Under the pieces are notes generated by a model, which saw nothing but the letters and a program-made list of their open reading frames with translations, was not told where the DNA came from and ran no database searches. DNA of 64,000 nucleotides from Maritalea sp051251695 (GTDB lineage: Bacteria > Pseudomonadota > Alphaproteobacteria > Rhizobiales > Devosiaceae): positions 1-64,000 of the forward strand of contig NZ_JBPOEU010000016.1 of NCBI RefSeq assembly GCF_051251695.1. Reading direction: 5' to 3'. Shown here one piece after another: positions 32,182-41,572 of the stretch; position 1 is the stretch's first letter; each line of letters begins with the position of its first letter. The translations under genes and the position numbers were made by a program.

Positions 32182-34473
32182 ATGGCTGACTATCGAGAGC
32201 TTTTGCGTCGGGCGGTTGACGCCCTACCAGAAAATAATGGCATGTCTCGGCGTGCTGTGTATGAGAAGGCGCGTGAAGCGCTGGTCACGCAATTGCGGGC
32301 GATTGAGCCGCCGCTTCCGGCGCGCGAAATCACCCAGCATCGGCTTGCCTTGGAAGATTGTATTCGCCAAGTGGAGCAAGAAGCGACCGAATCGCTTTTA
32401 AGAGGCCTGAAGGAAGAAACTGAGATTGTTGAAGCGCCGGTTGCTGTTGCGCCGACGCCGGAAAAACATGCTGAAGCTCCAGAACCAACTGTATCAGCTG
32501 TTGCCGAGCCTAGTGTTGAGGCCATTACAGAGCCTGAAACCTCAAATGAGGCTGAGCCTGAGACGAGCGTTGAAGAACGACCTTCAGTCGAAGAAGAAGT
32601 AACGCCTGAAATTATAGAAATGCCAGCGCCTGAACCTTTGGATGAAGCAGACAGTGACGAGCCAGAGCCGGAAAAAGCGGCAGAGGTTGATCAGCCTGAG
32701 GTTGATGAAAAATCGTCTGAAGAGGCCGATAAACCGGAGCCTGTTGTTCCACTGGAAACCAAGTCATTTGAACCAAATGCTATTCCGGATATCCCGATTG
32801 AGGCTAATTCTGTTGAGTTGGTTGAAGATAAAACTGAGCCAGAGACGACAGAACAGGCTGTTTTAGGCCCCTCTGAGCCAGAGAACAAAGTCGTTCAGCC
32901 GATCGTTGAAAATAATCCATCTTTTACAAAAGAAGATGAGGCAGCTGCAAAAACTGCCGTAGAGCCTAAGATTGATGTGCCATCAGTGATGACGAGGGCA
33001 TCCGAGCCGAAGCGCAGCTCGGTCGACGATGTGATCGCTGCCGCTCAGGCCGCATCATTGCCAAGAGAAGTCGAGTCGCCCAAGGTTGAATTGGCGAATA
33101 ATTCTGCGCCCAATGAGCCTGCAAAAATTGAGAATTCAAACGTTAAACCGGCGCTTTCTAGTGTGCGCGAAGTTGACGTGGACGAAGCTGCACAGCAGCC
33201 GGTGATCAATGTTGACGGCGATGAGCCGCAAGCCGCGATTGACCGCGCGATCAAAGCGTTGGATATGGAAGCGGAAGGTAAAGACGTTAGCGATTTGGTT
33301 CCGCCTTCGCCCGATGGACCTCTTAAGGACGATGCTTCGTCTTTAGCGTCTGCAACACAAAAATCTGATACTGCAGCATCCAAGTCCAAGTCGCGGTTTA
33401 AATCCAAGGCAAGCGATGTTGATGCGCAGGTGGTTGAGGATGAAACCACAGGCGGCAACGGGCTAACGGTATTTTTGCTGTTGGTTGTTGTTTTACTCGC
33501 TGGTGCGGGTGGTGGTGCTTTTTGGGCCTGGAAGGAAGGGTTCGTTGATTTGAACCCGTTGATGGCTCAATTGGGATTGAACAGTCAGGAAACGACTGAA
33601 CAGCCAACTGTCACAACACCTACCGAAACGGCAACGCCGTCAGCAGAAACAGTACCAAACGCGGTGAATGTGCGTAACATTACGCCGACATCGACCAACA
33701 CATCCGATGTTGTGGAAAATACCCCTGTTGCCACAACGGACGAGCGGCTAACGACGGCGCCAGAGCCCGTGGTTGAGCCAGTGCCCGAAGTTGCGGACAC
33801 AACGCAAACCGATGTGACGCCGACGCCAGAAGACAGCGCTCCAGCGACGCCGGACGAACGCTTGCCTGCCGAAGACACCGAAACAACTGATGTAGCGCAA
33901 CCCACTTTGAATGTGGAAGATACGGCTGTTGCGCCAGTTGCATTGGGCAGCAGGTCTATGCTGATCGAAGAACAGGTTACAGGTTCTGGTGGGGCAGTGC
34001 CCTTTACGGGGTCGACCCTTTGGTCACGCGATGTGGATGAGCTTGGCGCACCAGTGATCAAAGCATCTGTTTCGGTTCCTGCACGTAATCTGTCGGTTGA
34101 TGTTCTTATTCGCAAAAACAGCGATGCTGCACTGCCAGCCAGTCATTTGGTTGAAGTGAACTTTACGGTGACCGATAGTTTCCTTGGCGGCGGCATTGCC
34201 AGCTTGCCCGGTATATTGTTGAAAAACCAAGAGTTGGCGCAAGGCACACCGCTTGTTGGCGCATCAGCGCGGATTTTTGACAATTCGTTCTTGTTCGCCC
34301 TGAGTGCAGCCGATGCAGATTTGGCGAAAAATCTGGGCTTGTTGTCAGATCGCGGATGGATGGATTTCCCAGTGGTTTATTCAACTGGGCGCAAAGCTAT
34401 CGTGACCCTTGAAAAAGGTGCTGATGGGGATGCCATTTTTGAGGCTGTATTGGCCGCCTGGGCTGCTCAATAG
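32182..34473 (+). CDS. long membrane-anchored acidic protein, unknown function
   Basis: 763 residues. An N-terminal conserved module (1-75, YRELLRRAVDALPENNGMSRRAVYEKAREAL) is followed by a long Glu/Pro/Val-rich disordered region (about 80-420), one membrane span at about 428-450 (VFLLLVVVLLAGAGGGAFWAW), a Thr/Pro-rich periplasmic linker, and a folded C-terminal domain (about 590-763). I have seen the N-terminal module beside purA in other Hyphomicrobiales but know no function. A CGTTAC/GTAACG hairpin lies just before it (32145-32160). The charge pattern implies a cytosolic N-terminal arm. Confidence 0.88.
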   Translation: MADYRELLRRAVDALPENNGMSRRAVYEKAREALVTQLRAIEPPLPAREITQHRLALEDCIRQVEQEATESLLRGLKEETEIVEAPVAVAPTPEKHAEAPEPTVSAVAEPSVEAITEPETSNEAEPETSVEERPSVEEEVTPEIIEMPAPEPLDEADSDEPEPEKAAEVDQPEVDEKSSEEADKPEPVVPLETKSFEPNAIPDIPIEANSVELVEDKTEPETTEQAVLGPSEPENKVVQPIVENNPSFTKEDEAAAKTAVEPKIDVPSVMTRASEPKRSSVDDVIAAAQAASLPREVESPKVELANNSAPNEPAKIENSNVKPALSSVREVDVDEAAQQPVINVDGDEPQAAIDRAIKALDMEAEGKDVSDLVPPSPDGPLKDDASSLASATQKSDTAASKSKSRFKSKASDVDAQVVEDETTGGNGLTVFLLLVVVLLAGAGGGAFWAWKEGFVDLNPLMAQLGLNSQETTEQPTVTTPTETATPSAETVPNAVNVRNITPTSTNTSDVVENTPVATTDERLTTAPEPVVEPVPEVADTTQTDVTPTPEDSAPATPDERLPAEDTETTDVAQPTLNVEDTAVAPVALGSRSMLIEEQVTGSGGAVPFTGSTLWSRDVDELGAPVIKASVSVPARNLSVDVLIRKNSDAALPASHLVEVNFTVTDSFLGGGIASLPGILLKNQELAQGTPLVGASARIFDNSFLFALSAADADLAKNLGLLSDRGWMDFPVVYSTGRKAIVTLEKGADGDAIFEAVLAAWAAQ

Positions 34474-35091
34474 TTAACCAACGGCGTTTAATTCATCGTC
34501 TCTGAGCAGAAGAACTTTGTCGGCAAGCATGTCAAAATCGGCTTTGTGGTGGCTGACCAAGATCGTGTGCCATTGATGTTGCTGCACGAGTTTTTTGACC
34601 AAGTGGCGCATTTGGTTTGCCGTTTTGTCGTCGAGTGCAGAAAATGGCTCATCCAACAACAGAATCGGCTGGTTTCTCGCTAAAGTGCGGGCCAAGGCGA
34701 CGCGCTGCTGTTGCCCACCAGATAGGGATGCGCATTTTTGCTTTGTGAATTCGGCCAAGCCAACATCGTGTAATTTTTGTCCAACATCGACCCGCTCTTT
34801 TGTGCCGAGTTGCACATTCTGCTCAGCAGTTAAGTGGGCAAACACATTGTCTTTTTGGAACAAAATCGACACGGGTCGATCTTCGGGCTGAAGGTTTGAT
34901 ATCGTCTTTTCGTCAAGGTCAATTGCGCCGCTAGACTGCGTTTGAAAGCCTGCAAGCAGATCAAGCAAGGTTGATTTCCCCGATCCGCTTTCACCCGAAA
35001 TTCCAATCACTTCACCCGGTTCAACATTGAAATTGAACTTATATTGGGGGTCTTTGGTGTACGAAAATTCTAGATTATCGATGGTCAGCAT
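34474..35091 (-). CDS. thiQ: thiamine ABC transporter ATP-binding protein ThiQ
   Basis: 205 residues, short as usual for ThiQ. Walker A GESGSGKST, Q-loop LFQKDNVF, signature LSGGQQQRVALART, Walker B PILLLDEPFSALD, and the switch His in LVSHHKAD. Overlaps thiP by 17 bases. Last gene of the thiBPQ operon. Confidence 0.93.
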   Translation of the reverse strand: MLTIDNLEFSYTKDPQYKFNFNVEPGEVIGISGESGSGKSTLLDLLAGFQTQSSGAIDLDEKTISNLQPEDRPVSILFQKDNVFAHLTAEQNVQLGTKERVDVGQKLHDVGLAEFTKQKCASLSGGQQQRVALARTLARNQPILLLDEPFSALDDKTANQMRHLVKKLVQQHQWHTILVSHHKADFDMLADKVLLLRDDELNAVG

Positions 35092-36766
35092 CTGTGCGAC
35101 CTCCCAATAGGCGAGGGAAAATGAAAAAGCTGAATACGGTAATCATCAGTAAAAGAGATGCCAGCATGGCGGCGTCATTTGAACGATATGCGCCCAAGGC
35201 GCGATACATCATCCATGGCAGGGTGGTAAAATCGTCGGTGCCAAAAAGCGCGATGACGCCTAAATCGCCAAACGAAAAACTAAAGCCAAGCGCAAACACA
35301 TAGGCGCATTCTTTGCGCACCAAAGGCAGTTCAACATGGCGGATGCGCTGCCAGCCTTTGATATCAAGGCTTCTGACCAAGCGCTGGGATTTATTGGCGA
35401 TCTTTTCCAGAGGCGGCCCAAGTGTTGCATTCGCCAATGGCAGTGCCAGCAGTGCGTTGGCCAAAATGACAACGTAAATGCCAATTTCGCCGGTGTCTAA
35501 CCGGGCGAACCGGGCCAGCAAGAAAAACCCGAGCCCCAACACAATTGCAGGGGTTGCGAGGTAGGCAAAAATCGGTGCGCTGATTAATGTACGCAAGAAC
35601 TTGGCGGATGAACCTTTTTGATTTTGGTAGACAAGTTCAGCGCGCGAAAACGCCAGCAATAGCGCGAGGGAAATCGAAATTAGAGCGCTCGCCGTTGCAA
35701 TCAATGTTGACGTGAGCAGGGCGTTGATAAACTTTTGCGACGTGATGAGTTTGAACATGGCCGGGTCGAACCCGTTTACGATGATGATTATCAATGGGCT
35801 GGCATAGGCAAGCATCAAGATGAGCAATGCAATTGCTAAGCAGATTTTGGCTGTTCCACGGGCGGCCCAAATATGGTTGTCATTGTTGCCAATAAGGATT
35901 GAATTGCTTTTTAGCCCTGCGGTTGGAAGAATGATCGCAAGGCAAAACACCAATTGTGCGGCGGCCAAAAGGGCGGCGCGATTTAGGTCGAAATCCGCTT
36001 TGACAGCTTCGAATATTGCGACTTCAAATGTTGAATTATTGGGGCCGCCACCCAGCAATAGCACGACCGAAAACGAGGTGAAGCACATCAAAAAGATCGT
36101 CGCGCCAAGGCCCGGCATGGCGCTTTTAAGAACGGGCCAGTCCAAAATCGTAAATCGTTGACACGCGGTTAAACCTAGCGATTGGCCCAGCTTTAAACTG
36201 GTTGTTGGCAGGCCTTGCAGGCGGTCATAAAAGATGCGCGCAGCAAAAGATCCGTTCAGAACCGTGTGCGCGGCGAGAATGCCTTGCAGACCGAAAATCG
36301 AAAATGGTAATTTTGAAAAACCCAGCGATTGGCCAAACTCATTGATCAACCCGGCGCGGCCCCAAATGCCCAAAAGGCCGAAGGCAACAACAAGCGTGGG
36401 CAGCACCAAACCTGCGGACAAGAACGCCAATGCCCAAGATTTCCCGATAAACTTTAATCGCGTCAAGGCAACGCCGATCACCCCGCCCGTTGCGAATGCT
36501 AGAATGACTGAGAGGCCTGCTTGAATTGTCGACATGCGCAGCAGGTGAAAAAGATCAGTGCTGCTTTGGGATTGGTTGCCGAACAGGCTGGCGGCTTGCC
36601 AGATTATCGCGATGAGTGCGACGATCAATCCGCCAACGCCCAAGGCAATCGATAAGCCAAGTATAAGACGTGGTGAGCGCCATTTGGACTTTGTCGGTCG
36701 AGCAGATTTGGCCCCGCCGATGTGGCGGGACCAATTTCGCTTACTTGATATCGGCGAAGAACGCAT
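35075..36766 (-). CDS. thiP: thiamine ABC transporter permease ThiP
   Basis: 563 residues with two binding-protein-dependent permease halves, about 12 spans in all, and EAA-type loops after positions 200 and 480. The ATG at 36766 has AAGG upstream and overlaps the end of thiB by 26 bases; an earlier in-frame ATG at 36793 would overlap by 53. Moves thiamine, or its phosphates, through the inner membrane. Confidence 0.92.
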   Translation of the reverse strand: MRSSPISSKRNWSRHIGGAKSARPTKSKWRSPRLILGLSIALGVGGLIVALIAIIWQAASLFGNQSQSSTDLFHLLRMSTIQAGLSVILAFATGGVIGVALTRLKFIGKSWALAFLSAGLVLPTLVVAFGLLGIWGRAGLINEFGQSLGFSKLPFSIFGLQGILAAHTVLNGSFAARIFYDRLQGLPTTSLKLGQSLGLTACQRFTILDWPVLKSAMPGLGATIFLMCFTSFSVVLLLGGGPNNSTFEVAIFEAVKADFDLNRAALLAAAQLVFCLAIILPTAGLKSNSILIGNNDNHIWAARGTAKICLAIALLILMLAYASPLIIIIVNGFDPAMFKLITSQKFINALLTSTLIATASALISISLALLLAFSRAELVYQNQKGSSAKFLRTLISAPIFAYLATPAIVLGLGFFLLARFARLDTGEIGIYVVILANALLALPLANATLGPPLEKIANKSQRLVRSLDIKGWQRIRHVELPLVRKECAYVFALGFSFSFGDLGVIALFGTDDFTTLPWMMYRALGAYRSNDAAMLASLLLMITVFSFFIFPRLLGGRTDADHR

Positions 36767-37748
36767 CGATATAAGCCTTGGTGTTTTGAGCAACAGTTTC
36801 CTCGTCCAGCAACAATGTTTGCTCCGCTTTCAATGGCTCAGCAAACCCTTCAGGCAAACCGCCCTCAAGTTCGATCACCGGGAACATCCAGTTGGTGGTG
36901 GGGATGATTTTTTGTGCTTCTTGGCTCACCAAGAACTGCAAGAAATCTTGCGCGAGTTCTTTTTGCTTTGATGATTTTAGAACGCCTGCCAGTTCAACTT
37001 GAACATAGTGGCCCTCGTCAAAAATCGCGGCGGCATAGTTGTCATCTTCTTCGGCGATTTTGTGATAGGATGGGGAGGTGGTGTAGCTCAATACCATATC
37101 CGCTTCGCCATCAAGGAACAGGCCGTAACTCTCAGACCAGCCTTTGGTCACTGTTAAGATGTGCGGCGCAAGGTCTGGCCACATTTCATTGGTGTCATCG
37201 CCGTAAGCCGCTTTTGCCCAAAGGACGAGACCAAGACCTGGTGTAGACGATCGTGGATCCTGAATGACAAACTTAAAGTCATCGCCCTGACGCACCAGAT
37301 GTTCAAACGAAGTTGGTGGGGTTGGGAAGTCTGACTTGCGATAAACGAAGGCGAAATAGCCATAGTCAAATGGCACAAACTGGTCAGATGTGTAGTCAAT
37401 TGGCAGTTTCACCGCTGAAAGATCGGCCATGTGCGGCGCGAACAGATCGGTGCTTTTAGCTTCTGCGGCGACGCTTGTATCCAGACCCAGAATGATGTCG
37501 GCCTTTGTGTTTTCGCCTTCCAATTGTGCTTTGCGCAATGCGCCAATTGAATCTTCAGTGCCGACAAAATCCACAACACAGTTGCAGTTTTTTTCAAAGC
37601 CAGCTTTTAGACCCGGGCCAGGGCCCCAATCAGAAGCAAAGCCATCATAGGTGTAAATGGTGAGCGTTGGCTCTTCATCTGCCATTGCGCCAGAAGCGAA
37701 TGGAACAAATGAAAAGAGCGCCGCAATCGTAAGTTTTTTCAAAGACAT
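36741..37748 (-). CDS. thiB: thiamine-binding periplasmic protein ThiB
   Basis: 335 residues. Signal peptide MSLKKLTIAALFSFVPFASGAMA; then EPTLTIYTYDGFASDWGPGPGLKAGFEKNCNC, the ThiB/TbpA signature. Delivers thiamine to ThiPQ. ATG 37748 has AAGGGGA with a 5-base spacer, and that site can pair with a TCCCCTT in the riboswitch leader. An upstream open frame to 37808 is not used. Confidence 0.94.
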   Translation of the reverse strand: MSLKKLTIAALFSFVPFASGAMADEEPTLTIYTYDGFASDWGPGPGLKAGFEKNCNCVVDFVGTEDSIGALRKAQLEGENTKADIILGLDTSVAAEAKSTDLFAPHMADLSAVKLPIDYTSDQFVPFDYGYFAFVYRKSDFPTPPTSFEHLVRQGDDFKFVIQDPRSSTPGLGLVLWAKAAYGDDTNEMWPDLAPHILTVTKGWSESYGLFLDGEADMVLSYTTSPSYHKIAEEDDNYAAAIFDEGHYVQVELAGVLKSSKQKELAQDFLQFLVSQEAQKIIPTTNWMFPVIELEGGLPEGFAEPLKAEQTLLLDEETVAQNTKAYIDAFFADIK

Positions 37749-37753
37749 AATAG

Positions 37754-37795
37754 TCCCCTTATTTGCAAACAGTTGCGGTCGTGCGAAAAAGGGGA
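37754..37795 (-). promoter_or_regulatory. riboswitch expression platform with anti-ribosome-site
   Basis: On the minus strand TCCCCTT (37795-37789) is an exact complement of AAGGGGA (37760-37754), the thiB ribosome site. Just upstream an 8-bp inverted repeat ATGACAAG/CTTGTCAT (37830-37823 and 37804-37797) encloses a small CCC/GGG hairpin. Pairing choices between these could switch translation, or transcription through the T-rich tract, in response to TPP. Confidence 0.55.
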
Positions 37796-37835
37796 AATGA
37801 CAAGGCAAAGTCCCGAAAGGGGCTTGTCATCTCGA

Positions 37836-37920
37836 GCTCCCTCCGCCAGCATGACCTGGTTCAGGTTCAATGGGTAAAATCTCAGCTCCAATAAATGGAA
37901 CACCCCAGCGAGACGGGAGC
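37836..37920 (-). promoter_or_regulatory. TPP riboswitch (THI element)
   Basis: On the minus strand P1 pairs GCTCCC with GGGAGC, and the core reads GGGGTG, then CTGAGA, ACCC, TTGAACCTGA and a loop region with CATGCTGGCGGAGGGA. These are the conserved thi-box elements. It controls thiBPQ. Its P1 region also carries the GGAG that would serve as ribosome site for the divergent thiamine pyrophosphokinase gene. Confidence 0.95.
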
Positions 37921-37928
37921 TAACTTAG

Positions 37929-38642
37929 TTGAAAAATTCACATTTGCAAGCCCCTCAATTGTCTAATCCCGACATTGTGCTTTTGCGGTTTTTAGAACCT
38001 GTAATTGTGTTGGGTGGGGGAAATTTTTGCGCCGACCAATTGCGTTCATTTATCGCCAAAGGCTATCCGCTGATTGCTGCGGACGGCGCAGCAGACGCAG
38101 CGCTGGCGCTCGGGTTGGAGCTTAAGGCGGTGATTGGTGACCTAGATTCCATTCAAGACAGAGATGCTTTTGACGACGACGCTCAGGTTTTTGAAATGTC
38201 CGACCAAGAAACAACTGATTTTGAAAAGTGTCTTTATACGATTGATGCGCCGCTATTCATTTGCTTTGGCATGTTGGGCAAACGCGTCGACCATACTTTA
38301 GCGGCCTTTCACACCATCGCCCGACATGGGGTGAAAAAGCATATTGTTTTGATGGATGATGTGGACATTACGTTGGGCGTTGTTGGTGATTTTGAACTTG
38401 GATTACCCGTTGGAACTCGCTTTTCAATTTATCCGCTGCAACCTGTGACCTTTGAGCGCTCAATCGGTCTGAAATACCCGCTGGATGGGCTCACCTTGGA
38501 TGTGGGCAAACGCATTGGCACGTCGAACGAGGTCAACAAGACGAGCGTGAAACTGATGCTAAACGAGCAACATGATGTTCCCTATTTGGTGATCTTGCCA
38601 AAGGACCATTTTGACGCAATATTGCCGCTTTATTCTATCTGA
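37929..38642 (+). CDS. thiamine pyrophosphokinase (thiamine diphosphokinase)
   Basis: 237 residues. VIVLGGGNFCADQL, AADGAADAALALGLELKAVIGDLDSI (substrate-binding GDLDS) and KRVDHTLAAFHTI are family motifs. Makes TPP from thiamine, so it acts on what the divergent ABC transporter brings in. TTG start at 37929 with GGAG nine bases upstream; the GTG at 37977 is an alternative. The frame starts just outside the riboswitch. Confidence 0.9.
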   Translation: MKNSHLQAPQLSNPDIVLLRFLEPVIVLGGGNFCADQLRSFIAKGYPLIAADGAADAALALGLELKAVIGDLDSIQDRDAFDDDAQVFEMSDQETTDFEKCLYTIDAPLFICFGMLGKRVDHTLAAFHTIARHGVKKHIVLMDDVDITLGVVGDFELGLPVGTRFSIYPLQPVTFERSIGLKYPLDGLTLDVGKRIGTSNEVNKTSVKLMLNEQHDVPYLVILPKDHFDAILPLYSI

Positions 38643-38659
38643 GTTTAATCGGAAACACC

Positions 38660-39283
38660 ATGTATCAACAGCCCGCGTTTGAAGAAACACGCCAAGAAAT
38701 ATTGTTTGATTGCATTGCGCAACATCCCTTGGCGGCATTGGTGTGCCTGACGGCAGATGGCCTTGCTGCCAATCATTTGCCCATGGTGGCTGACCAGCAA
38801 AACAATTTGCTGCAAGCACATCTGTCACGCGGCAATGATCTGAACAAAACTCTTGAGGACGGCGTGGAGGCGCTGGCCATTTTTCAAGGCCCCACGCACT
38901 ATGTCTCAGCCAGTTGGTATCCGGGTAAAAAAGACCACGGCAAAGAAGTGCCCACCTATAATTACATGGTGGTGCATGCCCGTGGCCGCTTGCGGTTTAG
39001 AACCGAGGATACGTGGAAACTTGAGCATTTGAATGCTTTGACCAATAAAATGGAAAAGGGTCGAAGCGAGCCTTGGTCCGTTTCCGATGCGCCTGACGAC
39101 TATGTGGCCCGTCAACTTAAAGGTCTTTATGGGCTTGAACTGGACATCACGGAACTGGTCGGCAAATGGAAAGTCAGCCAAAATCGCAAGCCCCACGACA
39201 AGCAAGGCGTGATTGCGGGTTTGGAAGAAGATGGCGACCAAGACGCGCACAAAATGTCAGCGTTTATCAAAGCAGGGCTTTAA
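38660..39283 (+). CDS. PaiB-family FMN-binding protein
   Basis: 207 residues. MYQQPAFEETRQEIL, NHLPMVAD, AHLSRGNDL, FQGPTHYVSASWYPGK and VPTYNYMVVHARG are PaiB/Lin0520 family motifs. Family members bind FMN and were described as negative regulators in Bacillus; biochemical role here is unclear. Downstream of, and probably co-transcribed with, the thiamine kinase gene (17-bp gap). Confidence 0.88.
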   Translation: MYQQPAFEETRQEILFDCIAQHPLAALVCLTADGLAANHLPMVADQQNNLLQAHLSRGNDLNKTLEDGVEALAIFQGPTHYVSASWYPGKKDHGKEVPTYNYMVVHARGRLRFRTEDTWKLEHLNALTNKMEKGRSEPWSVSDAPDDYVARQLKGLYGLELDITELVGKWKVSQNRKPHDKQGVIAGLEEDGDQDAHKMSAFIKAGL

Positions 39284-39422
39284 AAGCCGGCCGTCCCAGT
39301 TAAGTTTTTATTTACATTATATTGCGTCAGAATTTTAGGCGTCGCTTTTGCCATGTTGATGCCCAATTTGAGACATGAATTGGCAAAAGGTTATTTATTG
39401 AATTTATTTTTGGAAAAATTTT

Positions 39423-40466
39423 ATGCGTACTCGAATTATTGGCGGTGCGGTTGCGTCCGCGATTTTGTTCTTCTCTGGCGCGCAAGCGGCATTTTCACAG
39501 GCTTCCGCCATACAGTGCAAGGTGCCGATCTCCGAAAAGGTTTGTTATACGCTAAGTCATGAATCACGTGACTGCATAGACCCGCCTAAAGAGCTTGCGG
39601 TTTACAAGCTAGGTGAACAACTCGAATTGATTTTTGATGTTGCACCATCTGCCATGCAACAAACGATGTGTGATCTTGATGCACTATTTGTTGCTAAGGA
39701 ATTCGAAGGCCACGGGTCTGGCTTTCTCAGAAACACAGAAATGTATCTGGGGTGGGATGCTGTTGTGAGAATGCAGAGGACCTACTCAAGTCTAATTGAA
39801 ACATCGTTTTCGAGATATGCGCTGGGTGCCAACTTTTTCAAAACTTATCGCGAGATAGACCCTGGAAAATGGAAATTTACCGACGCTTCACAGCTCTATT
39901 ACGACATCGAATACACAAAACCGCGCATAAAGGATTTGAACTATGCGTTAGCCAATCTTATTTTTCATGAGTTGGCGCATTTGATGGAGAGCCACCCAAG
40001 GCTGAGTATACTGCATAGGTTTGGTTTTTTCGGTTGCAATTCTCAACTCCAACGCTCGTCAAACTACATTTTATTGGCGGCAGATCGAATTTTAAAGGGT
40101 TATGTTTTTACCCTCAAGCACTATCCAGCAGAGGGACAAGATAGTTCTCTACTAAGGGAACTGGAGCAGTCCAATTATTCAACCCCTTACGCAATGGCAA
40201 ATGCTGCCGAGGATTTTGCAGAAGTGATGTCCGAGTACATCATGTTTGAGCATTTCGGCGTTAATTTTCGAATTCGCAAGGGTGATGAAATTTTGTTTGA
40301 TCGCAGGAAACAATTTCAAAATGAAAACATGCAAGCAAAACTAGATATAGTGAAACTTGTCCTGGCGTTGCCATCTATGGCGAAAAAGAAACGTCGAGCT
40401 TTACGCTTAGACCGAAAACTATGCCGTGGCATGTTTGATCCCAAGCTGATGACACAATTGAATTAG
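39423..40466 (+). CDS. secreted HExxH metalloprotein, family not recognised
   Basis: 347 residues. Signal peptide MRTRIIGGAVASAILFFSGAQAAFS. Zinc motif HELAH at 182-186 in LIFHELAHLMESH, and an acidic helix AAEDFAEVMSEYI at 261-273 that could supply the third ligand, as in gluzincins. Six Cys suggest disulfides. No known peptidase family could be assigned. The gene stands alone with a 139-bp AT-rich upstream region. Ribosome site is weak (GGA). Catalytic activity is an inference from the motif alone. Confidence 0.8.
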   Translation: MRTRIIGGAVASAILFFSGAQAAFSQASAIQCKVPISEKVCYTLSHESRDCIDPPKELAVYKLGEQLELIFDVAPSAMQQTMCDLDALFVAKEFEGHGSGFLRNTEMYLGWDAVVRMQRTYSSLIETSFSRYALGANFFKTYREIDPGKWKFTDASQLYYDIEYTKPRIKDLNYALANLIFHELAHLMESHPRLSILHRFGFFGCNSQLQRSSNYILLAADRILKGYVFTLKHYPAEGQDSSLLRELEQSNYSTPYAMANAAEDFAEVMSEYIMFEHFGVNFRIRKGDEILFDRRKQFQNENMQAKLDIVKLVLALPSMAKKKRRALRLDRKLCRGMFDPKLMTQLN

Positions 40467-40478
40467 ATTTTGATCAGG

Positions 40479-40506
40479 GTGATGCAGACGTTGACGTCGG
40501 CATCAC
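40479..40506. other. inverted repeat at the rpoH/metalloprotein convergence
   Basis: GTGATGC, GACGT, two-base loop, ACGTC, GCATCAC with one internal mismatch. It sits between two convergent genes, overlapping the rpoH stop. No T-run, so a terminator role is uncertain. Confidence 0.5.
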
Positions 40507-41390
40507 TCAACTAAAGCAGGCTGATTTTCCACCACTTGCTTTTTCACTTCAATTTGCACTTTTTCAAAGGCCCGCACTTCGATTTGACGTATGCGTTCGC
40601 GGGAGACTTCGAATTTTTGCGCCAATTCTTCCAGCGTCAATGGCGTTTCGCGCAGGCGACGGGATTTGAAGATTTCTTGCTCACGTTCGTTCAGCACTTC
40701 CATCGCATTTTTAAGAAGGCCCATGCGTTCGTCATATTCTTGCGCGTCGCCCAATTGGGTTTCTTGATCGGGCTCGTCATCAACCAACCAGTCTTGCCAC
40801 TGGGATGCACCTTCGTCGGAACGCATGGGGGCGTTGAGTGATGCATCGCCGGTCAGGCGTTGGTTCATTGAGACAACATCGGCTTCTGACACTTTAAGCG
40901 TCGTGGCGATTTGCTTGATTTGATCGGGGTGAAGCGCGCCATCATCAAGGGCAGCGATTTGGCCTTTGATTTTGCGTAAATTGAAAAACAGGCGTTTTTG
41001 CGCAGCGGTTGTGCCGATTTTTACGAGCGACCATGACCGCAAAACATATTCTTGGATTGAGGCGCGGATCCACCACATGGCGTAGGTGGCGAGGCGGAAG
41101 CCCTTATCGGGTTCAAACCGTTTTACGGCCTGCATCAAACCCACATTGCCTTCTGAGATAACTTCAGAAATGGGCAACCCATAACCGCGATAGCCCATGG
41201 CGATTTTGGCGACCAAGCGCAGATGTGATGTAATTAGCTTTTTCGCAGCTTCAGGGTCTTCGTGCTCTTTATAGCGCTTTGCGAGCATAAATTCCTCGTC
41301 ATGCGGCAGCATGGGGAATGTGCGAATTTCTTGCAAATAGCGCGATAAACCATCATCTGATGACAGCGTTGGAAGATTTGTTTGGGCCAT
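40503..41390 (-). CDS. rpoH: heat-shock sigma factor RpoH (sigma-32)
   Basis: 295 residues. Sigma region 2 (LRLVAKIAMGYRGYGLPISEVISEGNVGLMQAVKRF), the RpoH box AAQKRLFFNLRK, and region 4 (LTLEELAQKFEVSRERIRQIEVRA). AGGGGGTG precedes the ATG. Regulator of heat shock, and a known target of FtsH in relatives. Short gap and divergent arrangement separate it from the rluD region. Confidence 0.96.
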   Translation of the reverse strand: MAQTNLPTLSSDDGLSRYLQEIRTFPMLPHDEEFMLAKRYKEHEDPEAAKKLITSHLRLVAKIAMGYRGYGLPISEVISEGNVGLMQAVKRFEPDKGFRLATYAMWWIRASIQEYVLRSWSLVKIGTTAAQKRLFFNLRKIKGQIAALDDGALHPDQIKQIATTLKVSEADVVSMNQRLTGDASLNAPMRSDEGASQWQDWLVDDEPDQETQLGDAQEYDERMGLLKNAMEVLNEREQEIFKSRRLRETPLTLEELAQKFEVSRERIRQIEVRAFEKVQIEVKKQVVENQPALVE

Positions 41391-41572
41391 AAAGCACCCC
41401 CTGTTTTTTAGCGCGCCGCGAATACAGTTTTAGCCGGCGCATGCCAACACTCTAAAAGACGCGTTGGGCAGCAATGTTCTCAACTTAGGCACTATATAGG
41501 GCGGATATATGAAATTTCATCCCCAAAATCAGAAAAATTGCATAAAGTTCGATGCGGGAGGCAAGTTTATGT

